Assembly: GCA_020721005.1 (NCBI GenBank)
Contig: DYNP01000012.1
Location: forward strand, 3,991-67,990
Source of the DNA: Thiomargarita sp.
Lineage (GTDB): Bacteria; Pseudomonadota; Gammaproteobacteria; Beggiatoales; Beggiatoaceae
DNA: 64,000 nt
Direction: 5' to 3'
In this document: piece by piece, positions 1 through 8,364 of the stretch
Layout: each line of letters opens with the position of its first letter
Position numbering within the stretch: the stretch's first letter is position 1
Made by a program: the position numbers and the translations under genes
The notes under the pieces: generated by a model
Told to the model about the DNA's origin: nothing
The model's database searches: none
Seen by the model: only the letters and a program-made list of their open reading frames with translations

Positions 1-1
1 A

Positions 2-88
2 CGCATCAGCGAAGCCCGCAACGAATTTGCTAGGGGCGAGGTCAGGGTTGGCACTGTGGAGGACTTGCTAAAAGAGTTATCCGAATGA
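2..88 (+). CDS. Antitoxin C-terminus (partial, cut by window edge)
   Basis: Only the last 28 codons are visible; the gene begins left of the window. The residues (RISEARNEFARGEVR..., ending LLKELSE) look like the C-terminal tail of a RelB/DinJ-type or similar small antitoxin. Its TGA stop overlaps the ATG of the next gene (ATGA), the usual translational coupling of an antitoxin-toxin operon, and the next gene is a RelE-like toxin. The DNA-binding N-terminus cannot be seen, so the exact antitoxin family is uncertain. Confidence 0.6.
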   Translation, partial: RISEARNEFARGEVRVGTVEDLLKELSE

Positions 89-369
89 GAACCTTAATTT
101 GGGGTAAAACCTTTATCAAGGCGTTTAAACGGACCGTCAAACAATCACCAGCCGTGCGTCAATCGTTGGAAGAGACTCTGCGACTTTTAGAAAGTGAACC
201 ATTTGCACCCTCCTTAGCTACTCATAAACTCAAAGGTAATTTAGCGGGCTTATGGGCTTGTCGTGCTGGATATGATTTGAGAATTATCTTCGAATTTATC
301 AAAACTGAAGATTCCGCAGAAAAGAGTATTTTATTACTGGAAATTGGAACACACGAAGAAGTTTACTGA
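85..369 (+). CDS. RelE/ParE-superfamily toxin (YafQ-like mRNA interferase)
   Basis: This 94-aa protein has the size and pattern of a RelE/YafQ toxin: an N-terminal helix with the Lys/Arg-rich stretch FIKAFKRTVK, a central LATHKLKGNLAGLWACRAGYDLRIIFEF block in which the basic residues and the LRIIFE strand match the RelE fold, and a terminal strand LLLEIGTHEEVY. Family members cleave mRNA in the ribosomal A site and are neutralised by the upstream antitoxin. It overlaps that antitoxin by 4 bp. A ParE-type (gyrase) target cannot be excluded from sequence alone. The gene looks complete. Confidence 0.82.
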   Translation: MRTLIWGKTFIKAFKRTVKQSPAVRQSLEETLRLLESEPFAPSLATHKLKGNLAGLWACRAGYDLRIIFEFIKTEDSAEKSILLLEIGTHEEVY

Positions 370-653
370 AATGAGGTTTGCTTCTCAACAATGTCCTCTT
401 GTTAATTACTGGATTTTATCGGTAAATTCTTTAATTCTGATTCCAACAATTTGTAGCGCGTCTGTTTGCGCCGTAACGCTACTCAATGTCTGAATCAGAA
501 TTTTAGAACTTTCAGAATGGAGGTGGAATTTCATTCGGTTCATTCTATCATTTTGGGGAATTTTGATTCAGACGATTAAATGGACAGTGTAGAATAAATA
601 AACTTTTACCTGCGGATTACTCCTTAAACTCAATTAATGACGAGGTATTTTGA

Positions 654-872
654 ATGTTATTCCATGTCACATTGGAAACTGCCGAAGATGGCTGGATTAT
701 CGCTGAATGTCCGGCCTTCCCAGGTTGTGTTTCCCAGGGACGAGATGAACAAGAAGCACTGGCAAACATTAAAGAAGCCATTACCGCTTGGTTATGGGCG
801 GAAGATCAAAAAAGTTTGCAACATCTCTCCCCTCAACAACTCAAACAACCACCCATTGTAGTGACAGTATAA
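654..872 (+). CDS. hicB: HicB-family antitoxin
   Basis: The 72-aa product carries the compact HicB fold: VTLETAEDGWIIAECPAFPGCVSQGRDEQEALANIKEAI, with the typical CP-x-PGC-x-SQG core. It lacks a C-terminal DNA-binding extension, so this is the short HicB form. It lies 3 bp before hicA, in the hicB-hicA order common to one branch of the family. HicB binds and blocks the HicA ribonuclease. An overlapping longer frame starting at 637 is a shadow. The 284 bp upstream, between the RelE-like gene and this one, contain no convincing gene. Confidence 0.88.
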   Translation: MLFHVTLETAEDGWIIAECPAFPGCVSQGRDEQEALANIKEAITAWLWAEDQKSLQHLSPQQLKQPPIVVTV

Positions 873-875
873 ACG

Positions 876-1205
876 ATGGGACGACTGGCTAATATTTCAG
901 GAAAACAAGCGGTAACAGCTTTTGGGCGGGCAGGTTGGCAATCCATCGGTCAAGTGAGCAGTCATTTAGTCATGGTCAAACCGGGCGTGAATGCTAATTT
1001 ATCGGTACCTCAACACCGAGAATTGTCCGTGGGAACACTGCGCAGTTTGATTAAATATTCTGGTTTAACAGAGGATGAGTTTTTGAAATTACTTAAAAAA
1101 GAGTGTTATGTGTTAGGCACATCTTTTTGCGCCGTAATGCACCTTTATTGGAATTCCCGGTTATTTTTTCGTATCTCACCTTTTCATTATTGCATACTTT
1201 TTTGA
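876..1205 (+). CDS. hicA: HicA-family toxin with an aberrant C-terminal extension
   Basis: The first ~75 residues match HicA, the double-stranded-RNA-binding-fold mRNA interferase: the catalytic-His segment SSHLVM (His about residue 30), the strand LSVPQHRELSVGTLRSLIK and the closing helix SGLTEDEFLKLLKK. HicA proteins normally stop at about this point. Here the frame continues for ~34 residues (ECYVLGTSFCAVM... to CILF) whose DNA contains TTTTTCGTATCTCA and CATTATTGCATACTTTT, resembling the ends of the repeat elements near 20.8, 25.0 and 43.5 kb. The natural stop was probably lost when a repeat inserted or recombined here. Whether the toxin is still active is unknown. Confidence 0.8.
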   Translation: MGRLANISGKQAVTAFGRAGWQSIGQVSSHLVMVKPGVNANLSVPQHRELSVGTLRSLIKYSGLTEDEFLKLLKKECYVLGTSFCAVMHLYWNSRLFFRISPFHYCILF

Positions 1206-1233
1206 GTGGGCAACGATAAACCTGCTGCCCACC
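1204..1233. repeat. Short hairpin repeat between convergent hicA and the WD40 gene
   Basis: The motif GAGTGGGCAACGATAAA is followed by CTGCTGCCCACCC, so GTGGGCA can pair with TGCCCAC. The same GAGTGGGCAACGATAAA string, again followed by a GTTGCCCA arm, occurs at 20705 inside the repeat element before hisB. It lies between two converging genes and could act as a weak terminator, but there is no long T run on either strand. Confidence 0.5.
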
Positions 1234-1260
1234 CTACACGAATTTACCTAAGCAATTTAA

Positions 1261-2142
1261 TTAATTCCCCAACTGATAAAGGACCACGCGCCGCTCTACA
1301 CTGAGGGGTGCAGCAAGCCAACAGCCTTTCAACTCTGTTTGGGACTGCTGAGATGGGCAACGGAAATCAAAGTCCCATACGCTGTCTTTGGCAGAGCTGG
1401 GCAGAGACAAACTGAATAACAAAGTGCGTTGTCTTAGGTCCCAAGCCTTAATCTTATTGTCGCCCCCCACGGTTAACAATTGCTGACCACCGGGGGTAAA
1501 TAAAGCACGAATTACAGTCTCATCATGTCCTGGCAAATAGTAAGGCTCTGATTCCTGTGGATATATTTTGAGTTTAAAATAATCGCCCACCAAAGCAACC
1601 TGCCGATGATCGGGACTCAAAGCACCCCAAAAAGTAGTTTTTCCACTCGAGTATTGACTGATGGCTTGCTGCCAAGAAGGGGATTGCCAGTCTGCCTGAT
1701 TCCACAACTGAGCACCTGTATCTGTGGTGGTCAAAACCCACTGCCCGCTGTCATCCAAAGTCACCGCATTCATCTCCTGATCAGAATAGAGACGCGTGAA
1801 ACTGGGCTGTGGAGTGTCCAAAGTGTCCAACAACAACTGCCCCAGTTGCCCATCATAACTGGCAGTCAACACGCGGCGACCATCCGGTGCAAAAGCCACT
1901 GCATTAACCCCTTTCCCATGAGTCAATGTGCCAAACAACTGCCACTGTTCCCCGGTCTTTTTCCAAACGGTGGCTCGACCGTCCAAACTGGCTGCAGCCA
2001 ACCAATGATCTTCGGGACCAAAAGCCACGCGTTGCACATCCCGATCATGGATGTTACCAAAACTGTGCAACAACTTGCCTTCTGGTAGGGAGCGAATCTC
2101 CAATAGTCCAGTCTCAAATCCAACTGCCACCTGCATGGACAT
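1261..2142 (-). CDS. WD40-repeat protein
   Basis: This 293-aa protein is built of degenerate WD40 blades: recognisable units include VQRVAFGPEDHWLAAASLDGRATVWKK, VNAVAFAPDGRRVLTASYDG, VIRALFTPGGQQLLTVGGDNKIKAWDL and a last VVLYQL strand, giving about seven blades and a single small beta-propeller. No signal peptide or membrane segment is visible, so it is probably cytoplasmic and acts as a protein-protein scaffold. It is the last gene of the minus-strand Hsp70/GrpE-like cassette, starting 57 bp after the GrpE-like gene, which suggests it belongs to that system. Its exact partner is unknown. Confidence 0.8.
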   Translation of the reverse strand: MSMQVAVGFETGLLEIRSLPEGKLLHSFGNIHDRDVQRVAFGPEDHWLAAASLDGRATVWKKTGEQWQLFGTLTHGKGVNAVAFAPDGRRVLTASYDGQLGQLLLDTLDTPQPSFTRLYSDQEMNAVTLDDSGQWVLTTTDTGAQLWNQADWQSPSWQQAISQYSSGKTTFWGALSPDHRQVALVGDYFKLKIYPQESEPYYLPGHDETVIRALFTPGGQQLLTVGGDNKIKAWDLRQRTLLFSLSLPSSAKDSVWDFDFRCPSQQSQTELKGCWLAAPLSVERRVVLYQLGN

Positions 2143-2199
2143 AATTCTTTCTGCAATGGCATTCCATCACCTTATTTGTACAGACCGCAACGTGGCAAA

Positions 2200-3312
2200 T
2201 TATTTCTTAGCGTCTAATGCAGTGAATACCATTGCTTTCTCAAAAATTCGTCTTTTTTTAGGAGTACCTTCGTAAATAGCATAACCCGGAAATACCGTGA
2301 AAGTTATTTTTCCTTCTTCGACACAACCCACCAGTACTTCATGTTCTTCCGAGTTAAACTCAACTCCTGGTTCGTACCACAGAAGTTCTCCTGGTGGAGA
2401 AGCATGAATAATATCATTAACTAACTTCAGCGATCTTTCAGCAATATTTTTGAGAGTTTGCTCAATTTCTTGTGATTCAGATGGGAATCTAGTTTTAACA
2501 TCGGAGCAACCACAACTGCTAAAATACATGATGAATTTACCGTTCACCGATTTAATAAGCTTAGTGGTTTCCACCTCTGCGATATTTCCTTTTTTACAGG
2601 TATCAACACTGCCCATCAGAACAGCTTCCGCAAGTTTAGAGCGAATTGTTGCTGTTTCCTGTTTACGTTCCATCTTAGCGTCAGGGTTACACTGTGTCCG
2701 TAATTTGTAAACTTTGTTGCTGAGTTCTTTGAAAGTTTGATCTTTCAGTTCTTTGAAAGCGGAGTGCAATACCTCAGTTCGCGGAGCATCTTCTCCTCCT
2801 GTTTTCAACATGGCAACCTCTTTTATCAATCGAACACATCTGAGCTCAAGCTCAGTATTCTGTTGTTGAATCGAGGAATAGTTTGCTTCAATCTTTTCCA
2901 GAGCCAGTATTCTGTCTTGTTTCTGTTGTAATTCAGTTGTAAGTTTCCGAACCTCATGTTTTAAATTTTTTACAACTTTGTCATTCCCTGTCAACCAATC
3001 TGTCCAATTTTTTATTTCCTGATTCAAAGTAGATTCAAGGTTGTTAAGCAGCAATATGATGCTGTACGGATATTTCCGAACGAACAACAAGTCATTCTCA
3101 TTTTCTTCTTGTAAACGCTCATGGTTATCTGGTTTGTAATCAGAGTTATTTACCGTAGATGGTTGCTCTGAATCATGAGTAGATGTTTGCCCTTGAGGGA
3201 AACCTGTGAGCGGTGCTGCTGGTGAGTTTTTGGGCAAATTTCCTTCCAAAGGCATTTCTTGCTGGGAATTTTCTATGTCAACTTTACCACTTTGGTTTTG
3301 ATCGTCACTCAT
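2200..3312 (-). CDS. GrpE-like coiled-coil protein, putative exchange factor of the adjacent Hsp70
   Basis: The 370-aa protein has a polar, Asn/Gln/Glu-rich N-terminus (about 1-75), a long predicted coiled coil (about 110-180, LKHEVRKLTTELQQKQDRILALEK...), a middle helical part, and a C-terminal ~60 residues resembling the GrpE beta domain: EPGVEFNSEEHEVLVGCVEEGKITFTVFPGYAIYEG...KAMVFTA, matching the family pattern of a His-Glu followed by a Gly-Tyr and a terminal A-x-V. It is much longer than housekeeping GrpE (~200 aa). Its ribosome site (GAGGAG) is formed by the last codons of the upstream hsp70, so the two are likely translationally coupled. GrpE proteins release ADP from Hsp70; that role here is inferred. 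Confidence 0.65.
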   Translation of the reverse strand: MSDDQNQSGKVDIENSQQEMPLEGNLPKNSPAAPLTGFPQGQTSTHDSEQPSTVNNSDYKPDNHERLQEENENDLLFVRKYPYSIILLLNNLESTLNQEIKNWTDWLTGNDKVVKNLKHEVRKLTTELQQKQDRILALEKIEANYSSIQQQNTELELRCVRLIKEVAMLKTGGEDAPRTEVLHSAFKELKDQTFKELSNKVYKLRTQCNPDAKMERKQETATIRSKLAEAVLMGSVDTCKKGNIAEVETTKLIKSVNGKFIMYFSSCGCSDVKTRFPSESQEIEQTLKNIAERSLKLVNDIIHASPPGELLWYEPGVEFNSEEHEVLVGCVEEGKITFTVFPGYAIYEGTPKKRRIFEKAMVFTALDAKK

Positions 3313-3318
3313 GGATAA

Positions 3319-5049
3319 TTACTCCTCAATTAATTCACGAGAATAAGTTGAAGAAAAACGCAGACTGGTTTTTTCTACCTTCTCGGTTTTGGTATCTTTA
3401 GCGGTTACTTGAATTTCAGTACCTCCAAATTTCATAGTTACTTCTACATTCCAATTAAGCCCACTGGAAGTATCTGAGCGAGTTATGGTTAGTGTTCCAA
3501 GCTCAGTGACTCCTTGTTCATCTGTATATCTAGGGTGTGGTTTTCTACTAGAATAGAATGTGAGCATCATCTCTTTTTCATTTTTATGCAACGGTGAATA
3601 TACACGGGTAACTTTTTCATCTGTTCCAATTTCATCACCAACTTCTACAAAAACGAAGAAGCGATGGTTACATTGGTAACGATTGAAATCTTCTGCCCAA
3701 AATCTCTTTCCAACAGGGTCTTTGCTAGAATCAAATTCTTCACTACAACCTGCTCCGTAAGTCAATCGACTCACCCTCGAACGAATGGACGGATCAATTC
3801 CAAATGCTACTGCTCCTTCAACAATGGCTGCTCCAGGTGCAGGTGGAATCACAATCTTTTTCACCTTGTTATCAAATTCTTGATGAATCCTCTCTTGCAA
3901 TAGAGGAGAAGTCGAAAAACCGCCTACTAGATACATGATGTCACATTTGATGTTTCCTAATCGCTCAAGCTGCTTATGTACTTCGTGAACAAGACCATCT
4001 AAGGTTGATTTGAAAATTTGCTTCATGGTTTCTGGAGAAATATAAATACTTTCATCTTCTCCATCCTGCTCATCAGCAAGTCTTTCTAAAACTTTAGGAT
4101 AGTCTTTCAGTATCCGATAAAGTTTGGTTGGAATAGGAAAGTGACGTTCCTTACGCGGATCGTGATTACATTTGGCATTTTCCCAGTCTCCCATCATTCG
4201 TAAAAAATCTACGGGTTCTTCTTCGTGGTAGCGGGTAATAACCTCGCTAGTTAGCTTATGGACTAAAAAATTTTCTACAAAATATCTATCGACGTAAGTT
4301 GAGCCGTACGCACCACCCGTTCCCTGCACAACTTCTTTTAACTTTTTTCCCTTGATCACTTCATGCACAGTGATATCCACAGTTCCGCCACCAGAATCAA
4401 CCACCATGAAATGTATTCCTTCAGATAATTGGTGTTGATCCTTTTCTTGACAGTACATCGCTGCCGCTTCCGGTTCCAATGCTAAAATCAAGCGTTCTGC
4501 TTCCTCTTCAGAACTGCCAATAATCCCTGCTTTTTGAGCTGCCCGACGCATGATTTGCTTATCCACATCACTCCATATTGCAGGCACGGTTAAACACCAA
4601 CGAATTTCACTTTCTTTCAGGTGACCACTGGTGGCTTTTGTAATATCTGTCCACGCAAATTCTTTAAGAAAATGAAGATAGTCAGCGATAATATCCACGA
4701 CTAGGAATTTTTCACCAGCACTACTCGTAATGCGTTGACCCTCTGAAGTTCTATCTTCACTTTCCCGCAATGCCATCTTAAAGCGTTCAAAAAAGTGATA
4801 GTTCTTTGCTTCATTCGTTTTGCGCTTTTCCGCTAAAACAGCTCTCGCTTCATAACCCCACCATTTTTCCTTACGGTCTGGCGAATAAAGAATCTGCGTT
4901 AGTGTTTTAACATAAGGAATATCCTGTCCAAACCACTGAGTTTTTGGAATAATTTTCTTATCATCCAAAAACGCATACGCATAACCAGAACGAGAGGTTC
5001 CAAAGTCAATACCAACTACAACCTTGATCGATTTGTCATCAAATGCCAT
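3319..5049 (-). CDS. HSPA12-like Hsp70 family ATPase
   Basis: This 576-aa protein has the actin/Hsp70 ATPase signatures: phosphate-1 loop VVGIDFGTSRSGYAYAF (13-28), connect segment LTVPAIWSDVDKQIMRRAA (153-171), phosphate-2 loop VVDSGGGTVDITVHE (216-230), GGAYGSTYVDRYF (245-257) and adenosine loop YLVGGFSTSPLL (373-384). The wording (SGYAYAF, SDVDKQIMR, LEPEAAAMYC, GSTYVDR) is closer to the HSPA12 branch than to DnaK. The C-terminal ~150 residues are beta-rich and unlike a DnaK substrate-binding domain with lid. A ribosome site AGGAAA precedes the ATG. It follows a toxin-antitoxin pair by 24 bp and abuts the GrpE-like gene. The client is unknown. Confidence 0.85.
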   Translation of the reverse strand: MAFDDKSIKVVVGIDFGTSRSGYAYAFLDDKKIIPKTQWFGQDIPYVKTLTQILYSPDRKEKWWGYEARAVLAEKRKTNEAKNYHFFERFKMALRESEDRTSEGQRITSSAGEKFLVVDIIADYLHFLKEFAWTDITKATSGHLKESEIRWCLTVPAIWSDVDKQIMRRAAQKAGIIGSSEEEAERLILALEPEAAAMYCQEKDQHQLSEGIHFMVVDSGGGTVDITVHEVIKGKKLKEVVQGTGGAYGSTYVDRYFVENFLVHKLTSEVITRYHEEEPVDFLRMMGDWENAKCNHDPRKERHFPIPTKLYRILKDYPKVLERLADEQDGEDESIYISPETMKQIFKSTLDGLVHEVHKQLERLGNIKCDIMYLVGGFSTSPLLQERIHQEFDNKVKKIVIPPAPGAAIVEGAVAFGIDPSIRSRVSRLTYGAGCSEEFDSSKDPVGKRFWAEDFNRYQCNHRFFVFVEVGDEIGTDEKVTRVYSPLHKNEKEMMLTFYSSRKPHPRYTDEQGVTELGTLTITRSDTSSGLNWNVEVTMKFGGTEIQVTAKDTKTEKVEKTSLRFSSTYSRELIEE

Positions 5050-5073
5050 ACTCTATTTCCTGTGATTAACCAA

Positions 5074-5562
5074 TTAATCCTGAAAAACTTTATCAAAAAT
5101 TTGTCTTTTCACTCTAAAATTCGCTTTAACTAACTGTAAATATAATGCTTCTTTTCCACTTGCCAATGTTAAATGAGGCATCTTTAAGATAGCTAATGTG
5201 CCTTTCACATTCAATCCCAAATGCAATGCTTCTCTCCGCGCCACGGCATCATCCAGAATCAAATAATCTGTTTGCAATTCTATTCCCAACGCAATCGCTT
5301 CGGACTCACCTTGACCCAAATGCTGACTCAAACTATTCACTAAAGAAATCAATTGAGTAGGCTTAACTTGCAGTAGATCAGAACGTATTAGCTGCATTAT
5401 CTCAATACAAGCCTGATCAGCTTTTGCTTGTATTTCCACTGCAACCGCTTGAGGAAGACAGTGATAATTTTCCTGAGATTGAACAAAATCCTTTAACCAA
5501 CCCAGTCGCGCCAAAAAAATTAAGGGCGAGGTATTGAAAACAATTGTTTTCATGATTACCAT
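5074..5562 (-). CDS. DUF3368-type PIN-domain toxin
   Basis: The 162-aa protein has the PIN/DUF3368 layout: N-terminal IVFNTSPLIFLARLGWL with the first acidic/Asn position, mid-region LGQGESEAIALGIE carrying the conserved Gly-Glu-x-Glu, and YLILDDAVARREALHLGLNVKGTLAIL with the DDAVAR acidic pair. Such proteins are predicted metal-dependent RNases. The start at 5562 overlaps the UPF0175 stop (ATGGTAA); a second ATG at 5553 would avoid overlap and is equally plausible. It sits between the coiled-coil gene and hsp70, where the decayed second cassette has an unrelated toxin pair. Confidence 0.82.
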   Translation of the reverse strand: MVIMKTIVFNTSPLIFLARLGWLKDFVQSQENYHCLPQAVAVEIQAKADQACIEIMQLIRSDLLQVKPTQLISLVNSLSQHLGQGESEAIALGIELQTDYLILDDAVARREALHLGLNVKGTLAILKMPHLTLASGKEALYLQLVKANFRVKRQIFDKVFQD

Positions 5563-5798
5563 CGCTTTTCTAATTCAACATCTTCCTCTGATAAATAAGA
5601 AAATTCTATTCCCATGAGATCAAGTAGCGTGAGTAAAAAATCTGGTTCCAATTTCATCATGTCTGCCGCTTTATGCAAACTGATTAACTTAGCAACCAAT
5701 GCCCCCAGCACAAATAAAAACTGCTCTTTTTGTTCAATTTCATTAAATATTTGTAGTTGAGCTGCAATAGGTTGAGAGACGGTCTGAGTTATCATCAA
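5556..5798 (-). CDS. UPF0175-family antitoxin
   Basis: This 80-aa protein ends with the UPF0175 pattern LVAKLISLHKAADMMKLEPDFLLTLLDLMGIEFSYLSEEDVELE: a helix-turn-helix-like segment followed by a Tyr-Leu-acidic tail that family members use to bind the toxin. UPF0175 genes are regularly paired with DUF3368 PIN toxins, as here, with a 7-bp overlap. It starts 36 bp after the 602-aa coiled-coil gene ends, so the pair is embedded in the cassette rather than flanking it. Confidence 0.8.
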   Translation of the reverse strand: MMITQTVSQPIAAQLQIFNEIEQKEQFLFVLGALVAKLISLHKAADMMKLEPDFLLTLLDLMGIEFSYLSEEDVELEKRW

Positions 5799-5834
5799 AT
5801 TATTTCCATGAAAATGAATAAAGTAGATTATTTA

Positions 5835-7643
5835 TTACCAAGTGATTTCTTTCATTTTAGCACTTCGCCATTGTTCTAAAACCTTTGCAATGTGTTCCGC
5901 TGCATGATTGTTCTCAATGGCAATAAAACATTGATGTAATTGCTTGACATAGTGTTCATCATGCTTCCTATTCCAAAGAGGTTGCATGGTGTTCAATAAA
6001 TCCATTTTTTTATGTGGCTGCACCTTTCGCAACTTCAACCACGCTCGCATCGAACTGTTTAACATCTCTTCAAGCCAGGCTTTATCCACAACATCCGCTA
6101 ATCCGGCTACGATATCCAAACCAAGCTCTGGCAAAAAGGGAGAATCGCAGTCTTTAACCAGTTCATAAAACGACTTGTAATAATCAGTGACCACTGCCAA
6201 CAAAGTCTTTTGTTCATACTTTGGCAAATCAGCAATCAATTCGCTCATTACAGTGGGTAATTGCAATCCAACGTTATAGCGCATGAAATAGTATTCATCG
6301 AGTGCCAATCCAACAAAGATACAATGTAACACCCTAAGATGTTTTACTAATTCTTGAACTGCTTTGGGAGTGATTTTATAATTTAACTGTCCCTCATAGC
6401 CATCCTTGTGCAAACCCTCTTCATGCTCCAAAATTCCCAAATTGAGTTCATCATCGCCGCCGACTTTCTTTAATTCGTCAAGGCTACGTCCTTTTTGTAA
6501 CAGTTTAGCTTTCTGTTCTCGCCACTCGTGGGCATGATTTCTAGCAACATCATACAAAAAATCCGCACAATTGAACTCAGACAAAATAGACTTGTACTTG
6601 TAAATTTCCTGCCCTATGTCCCAAGAAGCCACTCGAAAATTTAAGAAATCACCTTCTATCTCGCATTCAAAAATTAAGGTAGGCACTGAAGAAAACAGTG
6701 AAAACAACAAAGTCACAGCATTTTCACTGTGGCGCGCCTTTGTTTCCCAAATTCCGCCAATGAAATGAGACGGTCTCAAAGAGTCATCAAGTGCATAATT
6801 TTTATCCAAAAAAGTCCGAACATCCTCTGCCAACCGTTTCTCAATCTTCGGCAGAAAAGAGGAAGGCGGATTGATAAATCGATCATATTCGAGCGTTGGT
6901 GGTGACAGGATGACCAAAGGGGGAACTGGACGACGACGGTCTTGGTATTTGCCATAGATTCCCAAAATTGTTGACGGTGGTAATCCCCAAGGATAACGTT
7001 CTAACGTGCGCTTATATTCCTCAGTTTGACGCACTATTTCTCCTTGAATAGCAGACAGTTTTAACTGAAAATTGTGCGCAACTTCACGCATTTCCAAATC
7101 CAATTTCTTACGTTCTTCAAACAAAAATAGATCAAACGTCATTTTTTCCTGCATCATGGCATGATCTAGCTTTTTCATATAGATGGAAAGTTCAGCTTGA
7201 AATTCCCGATTCAACTGATTCTCGTGTGATTGATGTTCTCGATTGAGTTGATTTTCATGAGATTGGTGGGCTTGTGCTTCCAATTGCATGAAATATTGAA
7301 TTTTCAACCGAGTCAGTTCAAATTGTTGACGATTTTCTTCTAGCTGCTGTTGAAACCGTTGCGAATTGGCTTGTAAACTATACTGTAAATCAGCAGTAGC
7401 TTCTAACTGATATTTCAATTTTTCAGCATCAAATTGCATTCTCTCTCTAGAGAGGCTGTGCTGAAAACTTTGAGAACTTTCCTGCAAACGTTGTTGTAAA
7501 TCATAATTCGCTGCAATCTGTCGCTCTATGTTTTCGCGTTGAGCATGTGCTGCGTAAACATTGGGAACAAAAATAGCTTTAAATCCACCTGTTATCTTTT
7601 GCCATAGACTTTTAGGTTGGTTCGGCGGCGGCAATGCTTTCAT
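5835..7643 (-). CDS. Large coiled-coil protein of the Hsp70 cassette, unknown function
   Basis: I do not recognise this 602-aa protein. Residues ~30-220 form a long charged coiled coil rich in Gln, Glu and Arg, with a perfect tandem repeat of SHENQLNRE near 133-155. The C-terminal ~370 residues are a mixed, mostly helical globular region beginning with YPWGLPPSTILGIYG and containing conserved-looking blocks (FIGGIWETKARHSENAVTLLFSLFSSVPTLIFECEIEG; the tail LEQWRSAKMKEITW). No signal peptide or transmembrane segment. A deleted copy of the same gene lies at 9637-10063, showing the gene travels with the cassette. A client, adaptor or scaffold of the Hsp70-like ATPase is a reasonable guess only. 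Confidence 0.7.
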   Translation of the reverse strand: MKALPPPNQPKSLWQKITGGFKAIFVPNVYAAHAQRENIERQIAANYDLQQRLQESSQSFQHSLSRERMQFDAEKLKYQLEATADLQYSLQANSQRFQQQLEENRQQFELTRLKIQYFMQLEAQAHQSHENQLNREHQSHENQLNREFQAELSIYMKKLDHAMMQEKMTFDLFLFEERKKLDLEMREVAHNFQLKLSAIQGEIVRQTEEYKRTLERYPWGLPPSTILGIYGKYQDRRRPVPPLVILSPPTLEYDRFINPPSSFLPKIEKRLAEDVRTFLDKNYALDDSLRPSHFIGGIWETKARHSENAVTLLFSLFSSVPTLIFECEIEGDFLNFRVASWDIGQEIYKYKSILSEFNCADFLYDVARNHAHEWREQKAKLLQKGRSLDELKKVGGDDELNLGILEHEEGLHKDGYEGQLNYKITPKAVQELVKHLRVLHCIFVGLALDEYYFMRYNVGLQLPTVMSELIADLPKYEQKTLLAVVTDYYKSFYELVKDCDSPFLPELGLDIVAGLADVVDKAWLEEMLNSSMRAWLKLRKVQPHKKMDLLNTMQPLWNRKHDEHYVKQLHQCFIAIENNHAAEHIAKVLEQWRSAKMKEITW

Positions 7644-7653
7644 AAGTTTCTCC

Positions 7654-8364
7654 TTAAGCTACATTACCGCCATAAATGGTTAATAAGTAAGCTGCTCCTC
7701 CTACAACTCCAGAAGTAGTATCATAAACATGATGACCAGCACTGTCAAATACTTGCCCCTGATTATCAACCCAACCGATTACTTTATCATGTTCATCATA
7801 CACATTTCCGTCAGTGCCAGCACGTCCTAAATAGTCATTGCGAAGGTTATACACCTTTCCATCATGTACCGTTGCAACCCAATCACCTATTGAATCGTTG
7901 CCAACGTATTTGCGGATATCTCCATTACTTTCCACTGTCGTATAAGGATTGGCATCACTTGAGCTGTGAAAAGTACAAATTTCTGAAGAAGCCAAATGCT
8001 GCAATTTTCCTTCATGAAATGGATGTGTAAAAAAATCATGAGGAGGATGATAATGGGTGTGTGGAATGGAAGGCGGGGTAAAATTAGACGAATTGTTAGA
8101 ATTATCATAGTCTACCCGGGAATTAAAGCCTTGAGTCAGACTGGGATCAGGTGGATTATGAAAAATAGAATCTTGCCAATCCGTTGTTGCGATATTCTGG
8201 TCGGGTGAGTGAGTTGTTTCGGTCAGCAAAGGACCTTCAAGTCGGTTATCAGGGTGATTCTCATAACCAAAATTTGAATCAGACACAGTAGAGTTGAGGC
8301 TGTCTAACGCAGACGGCAATATGCTATTATTTTGTTGTAAACTGTCATCGAACGGATTGTTCAT
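7654..8364 (-). CDS. Low-complexity protein with C-terminal beta-repeats, unknown function
   Basis: The 236-aa protein has a disordered N-terminal half (1-~130; Asn, Ser, Asp, Pro and His rich, including HTHYHPPHDFF) and a C-terminal region of short repeated hairpins: GDWVATVHDGKVYN, LGRAGTDGNVYDEHDKVIGWVDNQGQVFDSAGHHVYDT, then GVVGGAAYLLTIYGG. The recurring G-x-V-x(2-3)-G-x-V-Y/F-D pattern resembles small repeat folds of the beta-flower kind; that assignment is tentative. It lies 10 bp upstream of the coiled-coil gene, so it is the first complete gene of the cassette. No counterpart remains in the decayed second copy. Confidence 0.6.
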   Translation of the reverse strand: MNNPFDDSLQQNNSILPSALDSLNSTVSDSNFGYENHPDNRLEGPLLTETTHSPDQNIATTDWQDSIFHNPPDPSLTQGFNSRVDYDNSNNSSNFTPPSIPHTHYHPPHDFFTHPFHEGKLQHLASSEICTFHSSSDANPYTTVESNGDIRKYVGNDSIGDWVATVHDGKVYNLRNDYLGRAGTDGNVYDEHDKVIGWVDNQGQVFDSAGHHVYDTTSGVVGGAAYLLTIYGGNVA

